Positions 5,427-13,154 of a stretch of 16,132 nucleotides of DNA are shown here, one piece after another (position 1 is the first letter of the stretch; every line of letters begins with the position of its first letter). A program made the translations under genes and the position numbers. Source of the DNA: Synergistaceae bacterium (GTDB lineage Bacteria; Synergistota; Synergistia; Synergistales; Synergistaceae); contig JAAYEY010000140.1 of assembly GCA_012728505.1 (NCBI GenBank), forward strand, positions 1 through 16,132. Reading direction: 5' to 3'. Below the pieces are notes generated by a model. It was not told the origin of the DNA and searched no databases. It saw nothing but the letters and a program-made list of their open reading frames with translations.

Positions 5427-7730
5427 ATGAAAGAAATATTTGAGTTAGAACTATACGGCAAGACCATGTCTTTTGAAACAGGCAGGCTTGCAAAACAGGC
5501 CAATGCTGCAGTCTTGGCGACCCACGGTAAAACCGTGGTTCTGGTCACGACTGTACTTTCAGAAAAAGTTAGGCAGGGGATGGATTTTTTTCCGTTGCTG
5601 GTAGATTACGAGGAGCGTTTTTACTCGGCAGGTAAAGTTCCCGGAGGATTTATAAAAAGAGAAGGTCGTCCTTCAGAGACTGCCATCCTGAGCGATAGAA
5701 TGATAGATCGCTCAATCCGTTCGCTCTTTCCTGAATGGATGAGGAACGATGTGCATGTTGTCACTACAGTTATGTCGGTCGACCAAGCAAATCCTGCAAA
5801 CATTCTTGCAATAAACGGAGCTTCACTTGCCCTTTCAATGTCGGATATCCCATGGGCCGGTCCGCTAGGTGTGGTACGTATCGGATGCTTTGATGGAAAG
5901 CTTGTAGTAAACCCCGATGAGACAGACATGCCCAATAGCACATTGGAACTCGTTGTTGCCGGTCACAGAGGCGGAGTTACGATGGTAGAGGCGGGCGCAC
6001 AGGAAGTATCAGAAGAACTTCTGATTGATGCTCTTGAACTTGCAAACGACGCTATCAAGCAGATAGTGGACTTTATCGACGGGATATGCGCAAAGATTGG
6101 CAAACCCAAGGCAGAACTGCCTCTCCCTGAAGTACTTCCTGAGATAGACGAATGGATGGAAAAAGAACTTTTAGATGACATCTACGCTGCTGTACAGATT
6201 CACGAAAAACAGCCTCGCTCAGCAGCCATATCAGCTGCTCAGAAGAGCGCTGTGGACCATTTTGCAGAATCTCATCCCGATTCATCTAACTATATTTCAG
6301 CAAAAACCGATGAAATCGTAAAGAAGTGTGTAAGAAAACTTCTCCTTGATGACAAGCGCAGATCCGACGGCAGAGCCATGGATGAACTAAGAAAAATTAC
6401 CTGTGAAGTGGACATACTGCCCATGACGCACGGATCCGCCCTCTTTACCCGCGGCGAGACACAGTCGCTCGGAGTAACCACACTTGGAATGATGGGAACT
6501 GACGATCAGGTCCTTGATGGCCTTAAATTGGATGCACCTTCGAAGAGGTTCATTCTTCATTACAACTTCCCACCTTACTCTGTCGGTGAAGTAAGACCGA
6601 TGCGAGGCCCGGGCCGTCGCGAAATTGGTCACGGAGCACTTGCTGAGAAGGCTCTACAGGCGGTTCTTCCGACCGAAGCTGAATTCCCCTATGTAGTTCG
6701 TCAGGTATCAGACATTCTTGAATCTAACGGTTCAAGCTCAATGGCAAGCGTATGCAGCGGAAGTCTTTCAATGATGGCGGCAGGCGTCCCAATTAAAAAG
6801 GCAGTTGCCGGAATAGCGATGGGTCTTATCGCTGAGGATGGAAAGATTGGAATACTCACTGACATCCAAGGCCTTGAAGATCACTACGGCGACATGGACT
6901 TTAAAGTCGCAGGAACGAGAGACGGGGTCACCGCGCTTCAGATGGACAATAAGGCAGGCGGCATAACGAGAGAGATACTTGTAGAGGCACTCTCCCAGGC
7001 CAAAAAGGGACGCATGCAGATACTTGATATCATGGAAGCTGCCATCCCGGCACCACGCCCGGAGCTCTCGCCAACAGCGCCTAAGATTATCACTGTAATG
7101 GTAGATCCTGAAAAAATTCGTGAGATCATCGGCCCCGGCGGCAAAATGATTAGATCCATAGTACAGCGTACCGGTGCCAAGATAGATGTAGATGACAGCG
7201 GCCGCGTATATGTAGCAGCTGTTAATGATGATTCAGCCCAAGCTGCGGTCAAGATAATCAACGATCTCGTCCGCGAAGTAAAAGCAGGGGAGACCTTTAT
7301 TGGCACAGCGACAAGGATGATGAGTTTCGGGGTATTTGTAGAAGTGCTCCCAGGCAAAGAGGGCCTTCTGCACGTAAGCGAGATAAGCAACCATCACATT
7401 CCCCGGCTTGAGGACGCAATAAATACCGGAGATAAAGTTCTTGTCACAGTCAAGGAAATAGATGATATGCACAGAGTAAATCTGAGCCGCAAGCGCATTC
7501 TGGATCAGCTTGACGAACTTGAAAAAGACCCCGAATTTGCAGAGCAGGCAAAAATAGAAAAAGAGCGTGAAGAGAAATACGCGCTTCTGCCAAAGAATGA
7601 TGGCGGTCCCAGACGCGACGCGGGTCCCAGACGTGACGATGGCGGAAGGCCACCACGCAGAGACTATGGATCAGACAGAGGAACCGATAGTCGCCCGCCC
7701 AGGCGTTTTGACAGAGACCGTAATAAATAA
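5427..7730 (+). CDS. pnp: Polyribonucleotide nucleotidyltransferase (PNPase)
   Basis: PNPase is the phosphorolytic 3'-5' exoribonuclease of mRNA decay, acting as a trimeric ring. This 767-residue protein has two RNase PH domains (about 5-140 and 310-530) joined by an all-alpha linker. RNase PH 2 carries GEVRPMRGPGRREIGHGALA (387-406) and TDIQGLEDHYGDMDFK, in which D479 and D485 match the catalytic Asp pair of E. coli. A KH domain follows with GPGG at about 569-572, then an S1 domain (about 622-692). The tail, from about 725 on, is low-complexity and basic with repeated GPRRD and RPPRR units. The start is the ATG at 5427, seven bases after GGGAGG; the ATG at 5412 overlaps that Shine-Dalgarno and is rejected. 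Its stop is two bases from dut. Confidence 0.97.
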   Translation: MKEIFELELYGKTMSFETGRLAKQANAAVLATHGKTVVLVTTVLSEKVRQGMDFFPLLVDYEERFYSAGKVPGGFIKREGRPSETAILSDRMIDRSIRSLFPEWMRNDVHVVTTVMSVDQANPANILAINGASLALSMSDIPWAGPLGVVRIGCFDGKLVVNPDETDMPNSTLELVVAGHRGGVTMVEAGAQEVSEELLIDALELANDAIKQIVDFIDGICAKIGKPKAELPLPEVLPEIDEWMEKELLDDIYAAVQIHEKQPRSAAISAAQKSAVDHFAESHPDSSNYISAKTDEIVKKCVRKLLLDDKRRSDGRAMDELRKITCEVDILPMTHGSALFTRGETQSLGVTTLGMMGTDDQVLDGLKLDAPSKRFILHYNFPPYSVGEVRPMRGPGRREIGHGALAEKALQAVLPTEAEFPYVVRQVSDILESNGSSSMASVCSGSLSMMAAGVPIKKAVAGIAMGLIAEDGKIGILTDIQGLEDHYGDMDFKVAGTRDGVTALQMDNKAGGITREILVEALSQAKKGRMQILDIMEAAIPAPRPELSPTAPKIITVMVDPEKIREIIGPGGKMIRSIVQRTGAKIDVDDSGRVYVAAVNDDSAQAAVKIINDLVREVKAGETFIGTATRMMSFGVFVEVLPGKEGLLHVSEISNHHIPRLEDAINTGDKVLVTVKEIDDMHRVNLSRKRILDQLDELEKDPEFAEQAKIEKEREEKYALLPKNDGGPRRDAGPRRDDGGRPPRRDYGSDRGTDSRPPRRFDRDRNK

Positions 7731-7732
7731 AA

Positions 7733-8170
7733 ATGTCAAGAATTAAAGTTAAAATAAAGGCGCAGGAGGGTATCACCCTTCCCGAATACGCCACAGCAGG
7801 CTCATCTGGCATGGATTTGCGTGCCGCTGAGTCTGCGATTATCCCATCTGGAGAACGGGGCTGTGTAGGGACCGGCCTTTATTTTGAGATGCCCTTGGGC
7901 TGCGAGGCCCAGGTCAGGCCGAGGAGCGGACTGGCGCTGAAACATGGCGTCACAGTTCTCAACACTCCCGGGACTATTGATTCAGATTACCGTGGAGAGA
8001 TAAAAGTTATTCTTATCAACCACGGTAAAGATGAATTCAAGATCGAACCGGGAGACAGGATAGCCCAAGTAATTTTTGCAAAAGTTACACAGGTGGATCT
8101 AATGAAGGCTGAGGAGCTCGATGAAACAGAGCGCTCCTCAGGCGGATTTGGAAGCACCGGCAGAAAATAG
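7733..8170 (+). CDS. dut: Deoxyuridine 5'-triphosphate nucleotidohydrolase (dUTPase)
   Basis: dUTPase hydrolyses dUTP to dUMP and pyrophosphate, keeping uracil out of DNA and supplying dTMP synthesis. The 145-residue protein is the standard homotrimeric type with all five motifs: I AGSSGMDLRA (22-31), II RPRSGLALK (63-71), III NTPGTIDSDYRGEI (77-90, with D83 as the expected catalytic Asp), IV GDRIAQVIFAKV (107-118) and V RSSGGFGSTG (134-143). The ATG follows the pnp stop by two bases. There is no strong Shine-Dalgarno, so translation is probably coupled to pnp. Confidence 0.97.
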   Translation: MSRIKVKIKAQEGITLPEYATAGSSGMDLRAAESAIIPSGERGCVGTGLYFEMPLGCEAQVRPRSGLALKHGVTVLNTPGTIDSDYRGEIKVILINHGKDEFKIEPGDRIAQVIFAKVTQVDLMKAEELDETERSSGGFGSTGRK

Positions 8171-8185
8171 AAAAAATCGTTCGCA

Positions 8186-8200
8186 TTGCCTTTTAGGCAA
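8186..8200 (+). other. Small hairpin in the dut-thrS gap
   Basis: TTGCC and GGCAA flank a 5-base loop (TTTTA), ending four bases before the thrS Shine-Dalgarno AGGAGG (8204-8209). It is too short, and lacks a U tract, to be a terminator. It may affect thrS ribosome access. There is no T-box signature (GGUGG-type bulge sequence) here. Confidence 0.3.
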
Positions 8201-8217
8201 ATTAGGAGGCGACAGTA

Positions 8218-10107
8218 GTGGCACATTTTTCAACACCGGAAGGTAAAACTTATGGAGCAGACAGCGCCTCAGTGCGTCAGCTTCTTGATATCTGGCGTCT
8301 AAAAAAAGCTATTGGAGGAAAGGTGGACGGCAAGCTGGTCGACTGTGATTTGGTTTTTACCGAAGACACAGAAGTTACCCCCGTCTACCCAGATTCAGAA
8401 GAGGGACTCGACCTGCTTCGCCACTCGACTGCGCACCTTCTAGCACATGCGGTTCTCAGGCTTTACCCTGAAGCCAAATTTGGGATAGGCCCCTCCATAA
8501 AAGATGGATTTTATTATGACATCAGGTTCCCAAATCCTGTCTCAGATGAGGATCTTCTAAAGATCGAATCTGAAATGAGGAAAATAGCACAGGAAAAGAT
8601 TCCCCTTACAAGAGAAGAGCATACGAAGCAGGAAGCTGCTGAGCTATTCACAAAAATTGGAGAAGACCTCAAAGTAGAAATGATAGACAGCCTCGAAGGA
8701 GAAGTTCTTTCGACATATCGCGAGGGCGATTTTGTCGACTTCTGCCGCGGTCCTCACGTTCCTCACACAGGGTGCTGCAAATTTTTCAAGCTTCTTTCGC
8801 TTGCCGGCGCCTACTGGCATGGAGACGAAAAAAATGAGATGCTCACACGCATATATGGAACAGCCTTCGGGACAGAGGAAGAATTAAAGGAATACCTCCG
8901 CCGTATGGAGGAAGCAAAGGCAAGAGACCACCGTAAACTTGGCAAAGAGCTCGACCTCTTTAGTGTTCACCCAGAAGGGCCGGGATTCCCCTTCTTCCAT
9001 CCTAAGGGAATGGTCATAATGAACAACCTTATCTCCTTCTGGAGAAAAGAGCACACAAAGCGAGGATATGTCGAGATAAAGACACCTATGATACTCGACA
9101 GGTCTCTATGGCAGCGTTCAGGTCATTGGGATCACTATAAAGAAAACATGTACTTTACAGAGATAGATGAGGCTCCCTATGCAATAAAACCGATGAACTG
9201 CCCCGGCGGAATCCTCGTCTATAACAACTCTATACATAGTTACAGAGAACTGCCTCTCAGAATGGCTGAACTTGGTTTTGTCCATCGCCATGAGAGGTCG
9301 GGAGCCCTTCACGGCCTGATGAGGGTTAGAGCTTTTACGCAGGATGATGCCCATGTATATTGCACGCCTGATCAGATAAAGGACGAAATCAAGGCAATCA
9401 TGGACCTCAACAGATACATCTATCATGATGTATTCGGTTTCAAGTACTATGTTGAACTTTCTACCAGACCTGAGGATTCTATGGGCGACCCGGAGCTCTG
9501 GGACTTAGCGGAGCAGAAACTAAGAGAAGCTCTTGAAGAGACCGACACAAACTACAAGCTCAATCCGGGAGACGGAGCCTTCTACGGCCCCAAGATAGAT
9601 TTCCACCTTGAGGACTGCATAGGCCGTACTTGGCAGTGTGGTACGATTCAGCTTGACTTCCAGATGCCTGAGAAATTTGATATGACCTACATTGGAAACG
9701 ACGGAGCGGAACACAGGCCCGTAATGCTCCACAGGACAGTCCTTGGCAGTCTCGAAAGGTTCATGGGCATCCTCATAGAAAACTATGCGGGAGCTTTTCC
9801 TTACTGGCTTGCGCCTGTACAGGTCAAGCTGCTCCAGGTAAGCTCGGAATATTCTTCATACACTGAAGAACTTGCGAAAAAATTTCGAGAAGCCGAGATA
9901 AGAGTTGAAGTTGACTCTAGAGATGAAAAACTGGGCAAAAAGATACGTGATGCACAGATGCAGAAAATTCCTTACATGCTCGTAATTGGTGCTAGAGAAG
10001 TCGAAGAGGGAACGGTAGCAGTAAGAGAAAGATCAAAGGGCGACCTTGGTTCAATGACCTTTGAAGGGTTTCTGGATCACCTGAAGACCGAGTTCGACCC
10101 GCTTTAA
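8218..10107 (+). CDS. thrS: Threonyl-tRNA synthetase
   Basis: This class II synthetase charges tRNA-Thr and edits mis-charged Ser-tRNA. The 629-residue protein has every expected domain: TGS (about 3-60), the editing domain with HSTAH (H69, H73) and CRGPH (C176, H180), the catalytic core with motif 1 (RGYVEIKTPMIL, 282-293), motif 2 (HRHERSGALHGLMRVR, 356-371) and motif 3 (GSLERFMGILIENYAG, 510-525), and the C-terminal anticodon-binding domain (about 535-629). Zinc ligands are visible as C328 (MNCPGG), H379 (DDAHVYC) and H505 (VMLHRTVLGS), matching E. coli C334, H385 and H511. Translation starts at GTG, eight bases after a perfect AGGAGG. It lies downstream of pnp and dut with no terminator between; the next transcription unit begins in the gap to infC. 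Confidence 0.97.
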   Translation: MAHFSTPEGKTYGADSASVRQLLDIWRLKKAIGGKVDGKLVDCDLVFTEDTEVTPVYPDSEEGLDLLRHSTAHLLAHAVLRLYPEAKFGIGPSIKDGFYYDIRFPNPVSDEDLLKIESEMRKIAQEKIPLTREEHTKQEAAELFTKIGEDLKVEMIDSLEGEVLSTYREGDFVDFCRGPHVPHTGCCKFFKLLSLAGAYWHGDEKNEMLTRIYGTAFGTEEELKEYLRRMEEAKARDHRKLGKELDLFSVHPEGPGFPFFHPKGMVIMNNLISFWRKEHTKRGYVEIKTPMILDRSLWQRSGHWDHYKENMYFTEIDEAPYAIKPMNCPGGILVYNNSIHSYRELPLRMAELGFVHRHERSGALHGLMRVRAFTQDDAHVYCTPDQIKDEIKAIMDLNRYIYHDVFGFKYYVELSTRPEDSMGDPELWDLAEQKLREALEETDTNYKLNPGDGAFYGPKIDFHLEDCIGRTWQCGTIQLDFQMPEKFDMTYIGNDGAEHRPVMLHRTVLGSLERFMGILIENYAGAFPYWLAPVQVKLLQVSSEYSSYTEELAKKFREAEIRVEVDSRDEKLGKKIRDAQMQKIPYMLVIGAREVEEGTVAVRERSKGDLGSMTFEGFLDHLKTEFDPL

Positions 10108-10135
10108 CACAGAGTAGTACAAACCTTGCCCTGGC

Positions 10136-10164
10136 TTGCGTAAAAAGGTGAGGTGTGTTAATAT
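10136..10164 (+). promoter_or_regulatory. Predicted promoter of the infC-rpmI-rplT operon
   Basis: TTGCGT (10136-10141) and TAATAT (10159-10164) are separated by 17 bases. The predicted start near 10171 coincides with the first nucleotide of a perfect hairpin (GTTGAT/ATCAAC, 10171-10186). This would produce an infC leader of about 160 bases. Confidence 0.55.
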
Positions 10165-10170
10165 TCATAG

Positions 10171-10325
10171 GTTGATTTATATCAACGGGTTTCTAAGCAG
10201 AGGATGCGCCTCTCGCCTGCCGACGATTTCAGTTGTCAGGTCTACCCGGAAAGAAATTTCCAATGGGCTTGGTGCATTTTGTGCCGGGCCCATTTTATTT
10301 GAACAAGAGATACACTCAGGAGGTG
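10171..10325 (+). promoter_or_regulatory. Structured infC operon leader, candidate L20/IF3 autoregulatory element
   Basis: Elements in order: hairpin GTTGAT-TTAT-ATCAAC (10171-10186); a closing stem CGGGT (10186-10190) with ACCCG (10244-10248), enclosing hairpins AGAGG-ATGCG-CCTCT (10199-10213) and CCTG...CAGG (10216-10240), i.e. a three-way junction; a hairpin GGAAA-GAAA-TTTCC with a GNRA tetraloop (10248-10252/10257-10261); a terminator-like stem (10262-10294); then the Shine-Dalgarno. In Bacillus the infC-rpmI-rplT leader is bound by L20, which promotes premature termination; this arrangement fits that mode. The pairings are read by eye and some compete, for example G10248 is used by two of them. 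Homology to the known L20 leader family is not shown. Confidence 0.5.
10262..10300 (+). terminator. Attenuator-like terminator within the infC leader
   Basis: AATGGGC (10262-10268) pairs with GCCCATT (10288-10294), leaving a 19-base inner segment that can form two more G-C pairs. A T-rich TTTTATTT run follows (10293-10300). It lies between the predicted promoter and infC, so it would act as an attenuator. Alternative pairing of CCCGG (10245-10249) with CCGGG (10284-10288) would disrupt it and could be an antiterminator. It could instead serve as a thrS terminator if the promoter call is wrong. Confidence 0.55.
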
Positions 10326-10332
10326 TAACGCC

Positions 10333-11091
10333 ATAGCAAACAGGGACGACGAGCCCCGCGTAAATTCCGAAATTCGGGCAGCAGAGATTCTTCTCATCGA
10401 CGAAGGTAACAACAAGCGCGGCGTAATAAGCACGAAGGAAGCGCAGGCAATGGCAGACGCAGTCGAACTTGATCTGGTGGAGGTAGCTCCCCAGGCAAAT
10501 CCGCCGGTGTGCAGGATAATGGACTACGGAAAGTACCGTTTCCAGCAGCAGAAACGTGACAAAGATGCCCGCAAGAAACAGAAGAACCAGGTCGTAAAAG
10601 AGATAAAAATGCGTCCGAAGATAGACCAACATGACTATGATTTTAAAGTTAAGGCGATAAAGGTGTTTCTTAAGGCTGGTCATCGTGTTAAGGTTTCTAT
10701 CTTCTTCAGAGGAAGAGAAATGGCATTTCTTGACCGAGGCAGAGAAGTTCTCAACAAGGTCATGGCCGCCATTGTCGATTCCGGCAAAATGGAGATGGAA
10801 CCAAGGATGGAAGGCTCATACATGAGGATAATGATAGCTCCTCTTGTTGTCCAGGTAGAGGCTGCAAAGAACCCCGCCGCTCCAAAGGAAGCTACTTCGG
10901 ATACGAAGGTAAAGAAAGAAACAACTGAGAAGGCACCTCATAAAGAGGCCGAGGCCTCTCAGGAAAAGATTGAAAAGAAGGCCGTCGCTCCAAAGGAAGT
11001 TCCTTTGGATACGAAGGCAACAGAAGAAGCAGTTGAGACGGTTCCTAAAGAAGAGGCCGAAGCTTCTAAAGAAAAGACTGACACCGAATAG
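10333..11091 (+). CDS. infC: Translation initiation factor IF-3 with ATA start and extended C-terminal tail
   Basis: IF3 binds the 30S subunit, prevents premature 50S joining and checks the start codon. The first in-frame ATG (10450) would remove the conserved N-terminal region. Upstream, the frame encodes RVNSEIRAAEILLIDEGNNK, the normal IF3 N-terminus. Between an in-frame TGA (10300-10302) and that ATG there is no ATG, GTG or TTG. The ATA at 10333 follows a near-perfect AGGAGGTG by nine bases and is the evident start. Rare starts (AUU in E. coli) are a known feature of infC and let IF3 repress itself. The product is 252 residues: an IF3 core to about 171 (DYGKYRFQQQKR in the N-domain/linker, KMRPKIDQHDYDFKVK in the C-domain), then an unusual tail of about 80 residues rich in Lys, Glu and Ala, built from a tandem repeat. 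Confidence 0.93.
   Translation: MANRDDEPRVNSEIRAAEILLIDEGNNKRGVISTKEAQAMADAVELDLVEVAPQANPPVCRIMDYGKYRFQQQKRDKDARKKQKNQVVKEIKMRPKIDQHDYDFKVKAIKVFLKAGHRVKVSIFFRGREMAFLDRGREVLNKVMAAIVDSGKMEMEPRMEGSYMRIMIAPLVVQVEAAKNPAAPKEATSDTKVKKETTEKAPHKEAEASQEKIEKKAVAPKEVPLDTKATEEAVETVPKEEAEASKEKTDTE
10879..11088 (+). repeat. Tandem 36-codon duplication encoding the IF3 tail
   Basis: Two in-frame units both begin GCTCCAAAGGAAG: 10879-10986 (108 bases, 36 codons) and 10987-11088 (102 bases, 34 codons). They share the pattern APKE..xDTK...EAEAS.EK, and 17 of 34 aligned residues are identical. This indicates an old internal duplication within infC. Confidence 0.85.
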
Positions 11092-11185
11092 ATTGATATT
11101 TTTGGTGCTGCCGATAAAATTTCAAAAACATCAAAGTGTGATCGTCTCTTTTACAGAGATATAACGCAAGAGGAGGAACTATGCA

Positions 11186-11383
11186 ATGCCCAAGATGAAA
11201 ACACACTCTGCAACAAAAAAGCGTTTTAAAATTAGTGGAACAGGTAAGGTTATGTTTAAAAAGAGCGGCCGCTCTCACCTTCTTGCATGTAAGAACGCTA
11301 AACGGCGTCGCTCACTCAGAAGAAAGGGTATCCTTCCGGCATGTGTTGAGGGCCATATCAAGAGAGTTATGCCCTACGCATGA
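11186..11383 (+). CDS. rpmI: 50S ribosomal protein L35
   Basis: L35 is a small, very basic protein of the large subunit. The 65-residue product is standard length and begins MPKMKTHSATKKRFKISGTG, the family signature, with RRRSLRRKG further on (about 40-48). AGGAGG lies nine bases before the ATG at 11186. A second ATG at 11181, in another frame, is only four bases from the Shine-Dalgarno and would encode five residues before a stop. The 94-base gap from infC contains a short hairpin, TCTCT/AGAGA (11145-11159), just upstream of the ribosome-binding site. Confidence 0.97.
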   Translation: MPKMKTHSATKKRFKISGTGKVMFKKSGRSHLLACKNAKRRRSLRRKGILPACVEGHIKRVMPYA

Positions 11384-11428
11384 TGCGGGGCTCTTTTAAC
11401 GAGAAATAATACTGAGGAGTGACATTTA

Positions 11429-11785
11429 ATGCGAGTAAAGGGATCAAGTGCAAGCCGTAATAAACTAAAAAAACTATTTAGCATCACAAAGGGATTCTGG
11501 GGACGCAAAAAGAACGTATACCGCAGAGCGCGTGAAGCATATCTTCACGCTCTTTCGAGTTCCTTTGTTGGCCGTAAGCTTAAAAAACGTGATTTCAGGA
11601 AACTCTGGATCATGCGTATAAATGCGGCTGCACGCGCCAATGGAATAGCATATAGCGCCCTTATCAACGGACTAAAAAAGGCGGAGATCAACATCAACCG
11701 CAAGATGCTTGCGGACCTTGCCATAAACGACATGCCCGCTTTCTCCAAAATTGTTGAAAAGGCCCAGTCCGCCCTTAAACATTAG
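11429..11785 (+). CDS. rplT: 50S ribosomal protein L20
   Basis: L20 is an early-assembly protein of the 50S subunit that binds 23S rRNA, and in many bacteria it regulates its own operon. The 118-residue product is typical. The basic N-terminal extension includes GFWGRKKNVYRRAREAYLHA (about 22-41), followed by the globular domain with RKLWIMRINAAARANGIAYS (57-76) and FSKIVEKAQSAL at the C-terminus. The start follows AGGAG closely and lies 45 bases after rpmI. The order infC-rpmI-rplT is the conserved IF3 operon. No terminator follows before ktrB. Confidence 0.98.
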   Translation: MRVKGSSASRNKLKKLFSITKGFWGRKKNVYRRAREAYLHALSSSFVGRKLKKRDFRKLWIMRINAAARANGIAYSALINGLKKAEININRKMLADLAINDMPAFSKIVEKAQSALKH

Positions 11786-11805
11786 AATCTAAGCCAAACG
11801 ACATA

Positions 11806-13131
11806 TTGAAAGTACATACTTCCTATAGAGTCGAACAAGTGATAGTAACGGGGTTCCTGCTAGTTATACTAGTGGGAGCCCTTCTGCTATGGTTAAGTGG
11901 TAAGTATTTTTACAACATGCCGATAAGCGTTGAGGACGCTGTTTTTATGTCTACTTCTGCAGTCTGTGTAACGGGTCTTGCGACTATAAGCCTTGCTTCA
12001 GAGATGGGGATGGGATCACAGCTCATAATACTTGCTCTCATCCAGATAGGTGGGCTGGGCATCATGACAGCCGTAATGATGCTTGGAATTGCTGTCGGAA
12101 GAAGGATGGGAATTAAGAGCAGGTTTTTCTTTCTCGGAGGTTTTGGTTTAGATGGGATCAGCGGGGCTGTCCGACTATTGTTTATGCTGGCAAAATACAC
12201 ATTTGCTGCCGAAATAGCGGGCGCGGCGCTGCTCTATTGGGGATTTATCCGTCACGGAATGCCTGTTGCAGAATCTTTTTATTGCGCGGTTTTTCATTCT
12301 GTCAGCGCCTTTTGCAACGCCGGTTTTTCACCTTTCCCCGATGGACTTAACGGTTTTTCACTCTCTGTTATAGTGCCTGCGACTGTTATGATGCTCATAA
12401 TACTTGGGGGCATAGGTTTTCCGGTCTTTGCTAACTGTTGGGAATCATTCAGGAATAAAAAAAGGATATCGCACTATTCAAAACTTGTCATCTATCTTAC
12501 TTTCTGGCTCATAGCAGTAGGAACTCTCATGCTTTTGATTTCAGACTGGGATAGCGGCCTTGCGGGACTTCCACGCTGGGCGAGATTTTCGAATGCGCTC
12601 TTTACAAGCGTGACGACCAGGACTGCCGGTTTTGACACGGTACAGCCCTCTTCCTTCTCCGGGCTGGGCAAAGTCTTGATGATAGTACTGATGATAATCG
12701 GAGCCTCTCCTGCCTCTACAGGCGGTGGTATCAAGACGACAACGCTTGGAGTTCTTGCCATTGCGGCATGGAATGAGATGCTTGGCAGGGATGAAAATAA
12801 CTTTTGGCATAGGAAGATAGCTAATTCCTCTGTCAGAAGGGCTCTGACTATGGCCTTTATGTATGTGATTACTTTTTTTATAGGAGCGGTTGTTCTTTCG
12901 CTTATTGAAGATTTTTCATTTGAAACCTTGCTTTTTGAAGCTGTATCGGCGATGGGAACGGTTGGACTTAGCATAGGTGTTACGCCGGAATTGTCTGTTG
13001 CAGGTAAAATGGTACTCGTACTCCTCATGTTTTGGGGAAGGGTAGGGATACTTACATTCTTTGCTATTCTAATCAAAGAGGAAAAAAAGGTCGATATACA
13101 CTACACAGAGGTAGAAATTCCCATAGGATAG
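11806..13131 (+). CDS. ktrB: Potassium uptake channel subunit, TrkH/KtrB family
   Basis: This integral membrane protein forms the K+ pore of a Trk/Ktr system. The 441-residue chain contains four membrane-pore-membrane repeats, each with its selectivity-filter loop: VCVTGLATIS (G57), SAFCNAGFS (G173), TTRTAGFDT (G275) and AMGTVGLSI (G387). The family-typical SPASTGGGIKTTT (301-313) and MFWGRVGILT (408-417) are also present. Its length and single fused pore chain fit KtrB/TrkH. Translation appears to start at TTG (11806), 20 bases after the rplT stop and without a clear Shine-Dalgarno. A GTG at 11839 would cut into the first membrane helix, so TTG is preferred, though the start is uncertain. 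The RCK subunit gene follows after 23 bases. Confidence 0.93.
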   Translation: MKVHTSYRVEQVIVTGFLLVILVGALLLWLSGKYFYNMPISVEDAVFMSTSAVCVTGLATISLASEMGMGSQLIILALIQIGGLGIMTAVMMLGIAVGRRMGIKSRFFFLGGFGLDGISGAVRLLFMLAKYTFAAEIAGAALLYWGFIRHGMPVAESFYCAVFHSVSAFCNAGFSPFPDGLNGFSLSVIVPATVMMLIILGGIGFPVFANCWESFRNKKRISHYSKLVIYLTFWLIAVGTLMLLISDWDSGLAGLPRWARFSNALFTSVTTRTAGFDTVQPSSFSGLGKVLMIVLMIIGASPASTGGGIKTTTLGVLAIAAWNEMLGRDENNFWHRKIANSSVRRALTMAFMYVITFFIGAVVLSLIEDFSFETLLFEAVSAMGTVGLSIGVTPELSVAGKMVLVLLMFWGRVGILTFFAILIKEEKKVDIHYTEVEIPIG

Positions 13132-13154
13132 CGATCCTTGGAGGAGGGAAACAG

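Noticed and set aside
8171..8217. T-box riboswitch upstream of thrS
   Set aside because: The gap is only 47 bases, too short for a T-box, and lacks the conserved T-box sequence and terminator.
10136..10336. Small plus-strand frame of 66 codons upstream of infC
   Set aside because: It overlaps the predicted promoter and leader structures, and its end overlaps the infC start. It has no Shine-Dalgarno, and the composition fits structured non-coding RNA better.
10177..10683. Long minus-strand reading frame of 168 codons across the thrS-infC gap
   Set aside because: It runs antisense through the infC coding sequence and structured leader, has no recognisable domain, and lacks a good ribosome site. 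It is best explained as a shadow of infC.
12492..13076. Minus-strand 194-codon frame opposite ktrB
   Set aside because: It mirrors the ktrB membrane protein codons and has no motifs; antisense frames of this length are common opposite hydrophobic genes.
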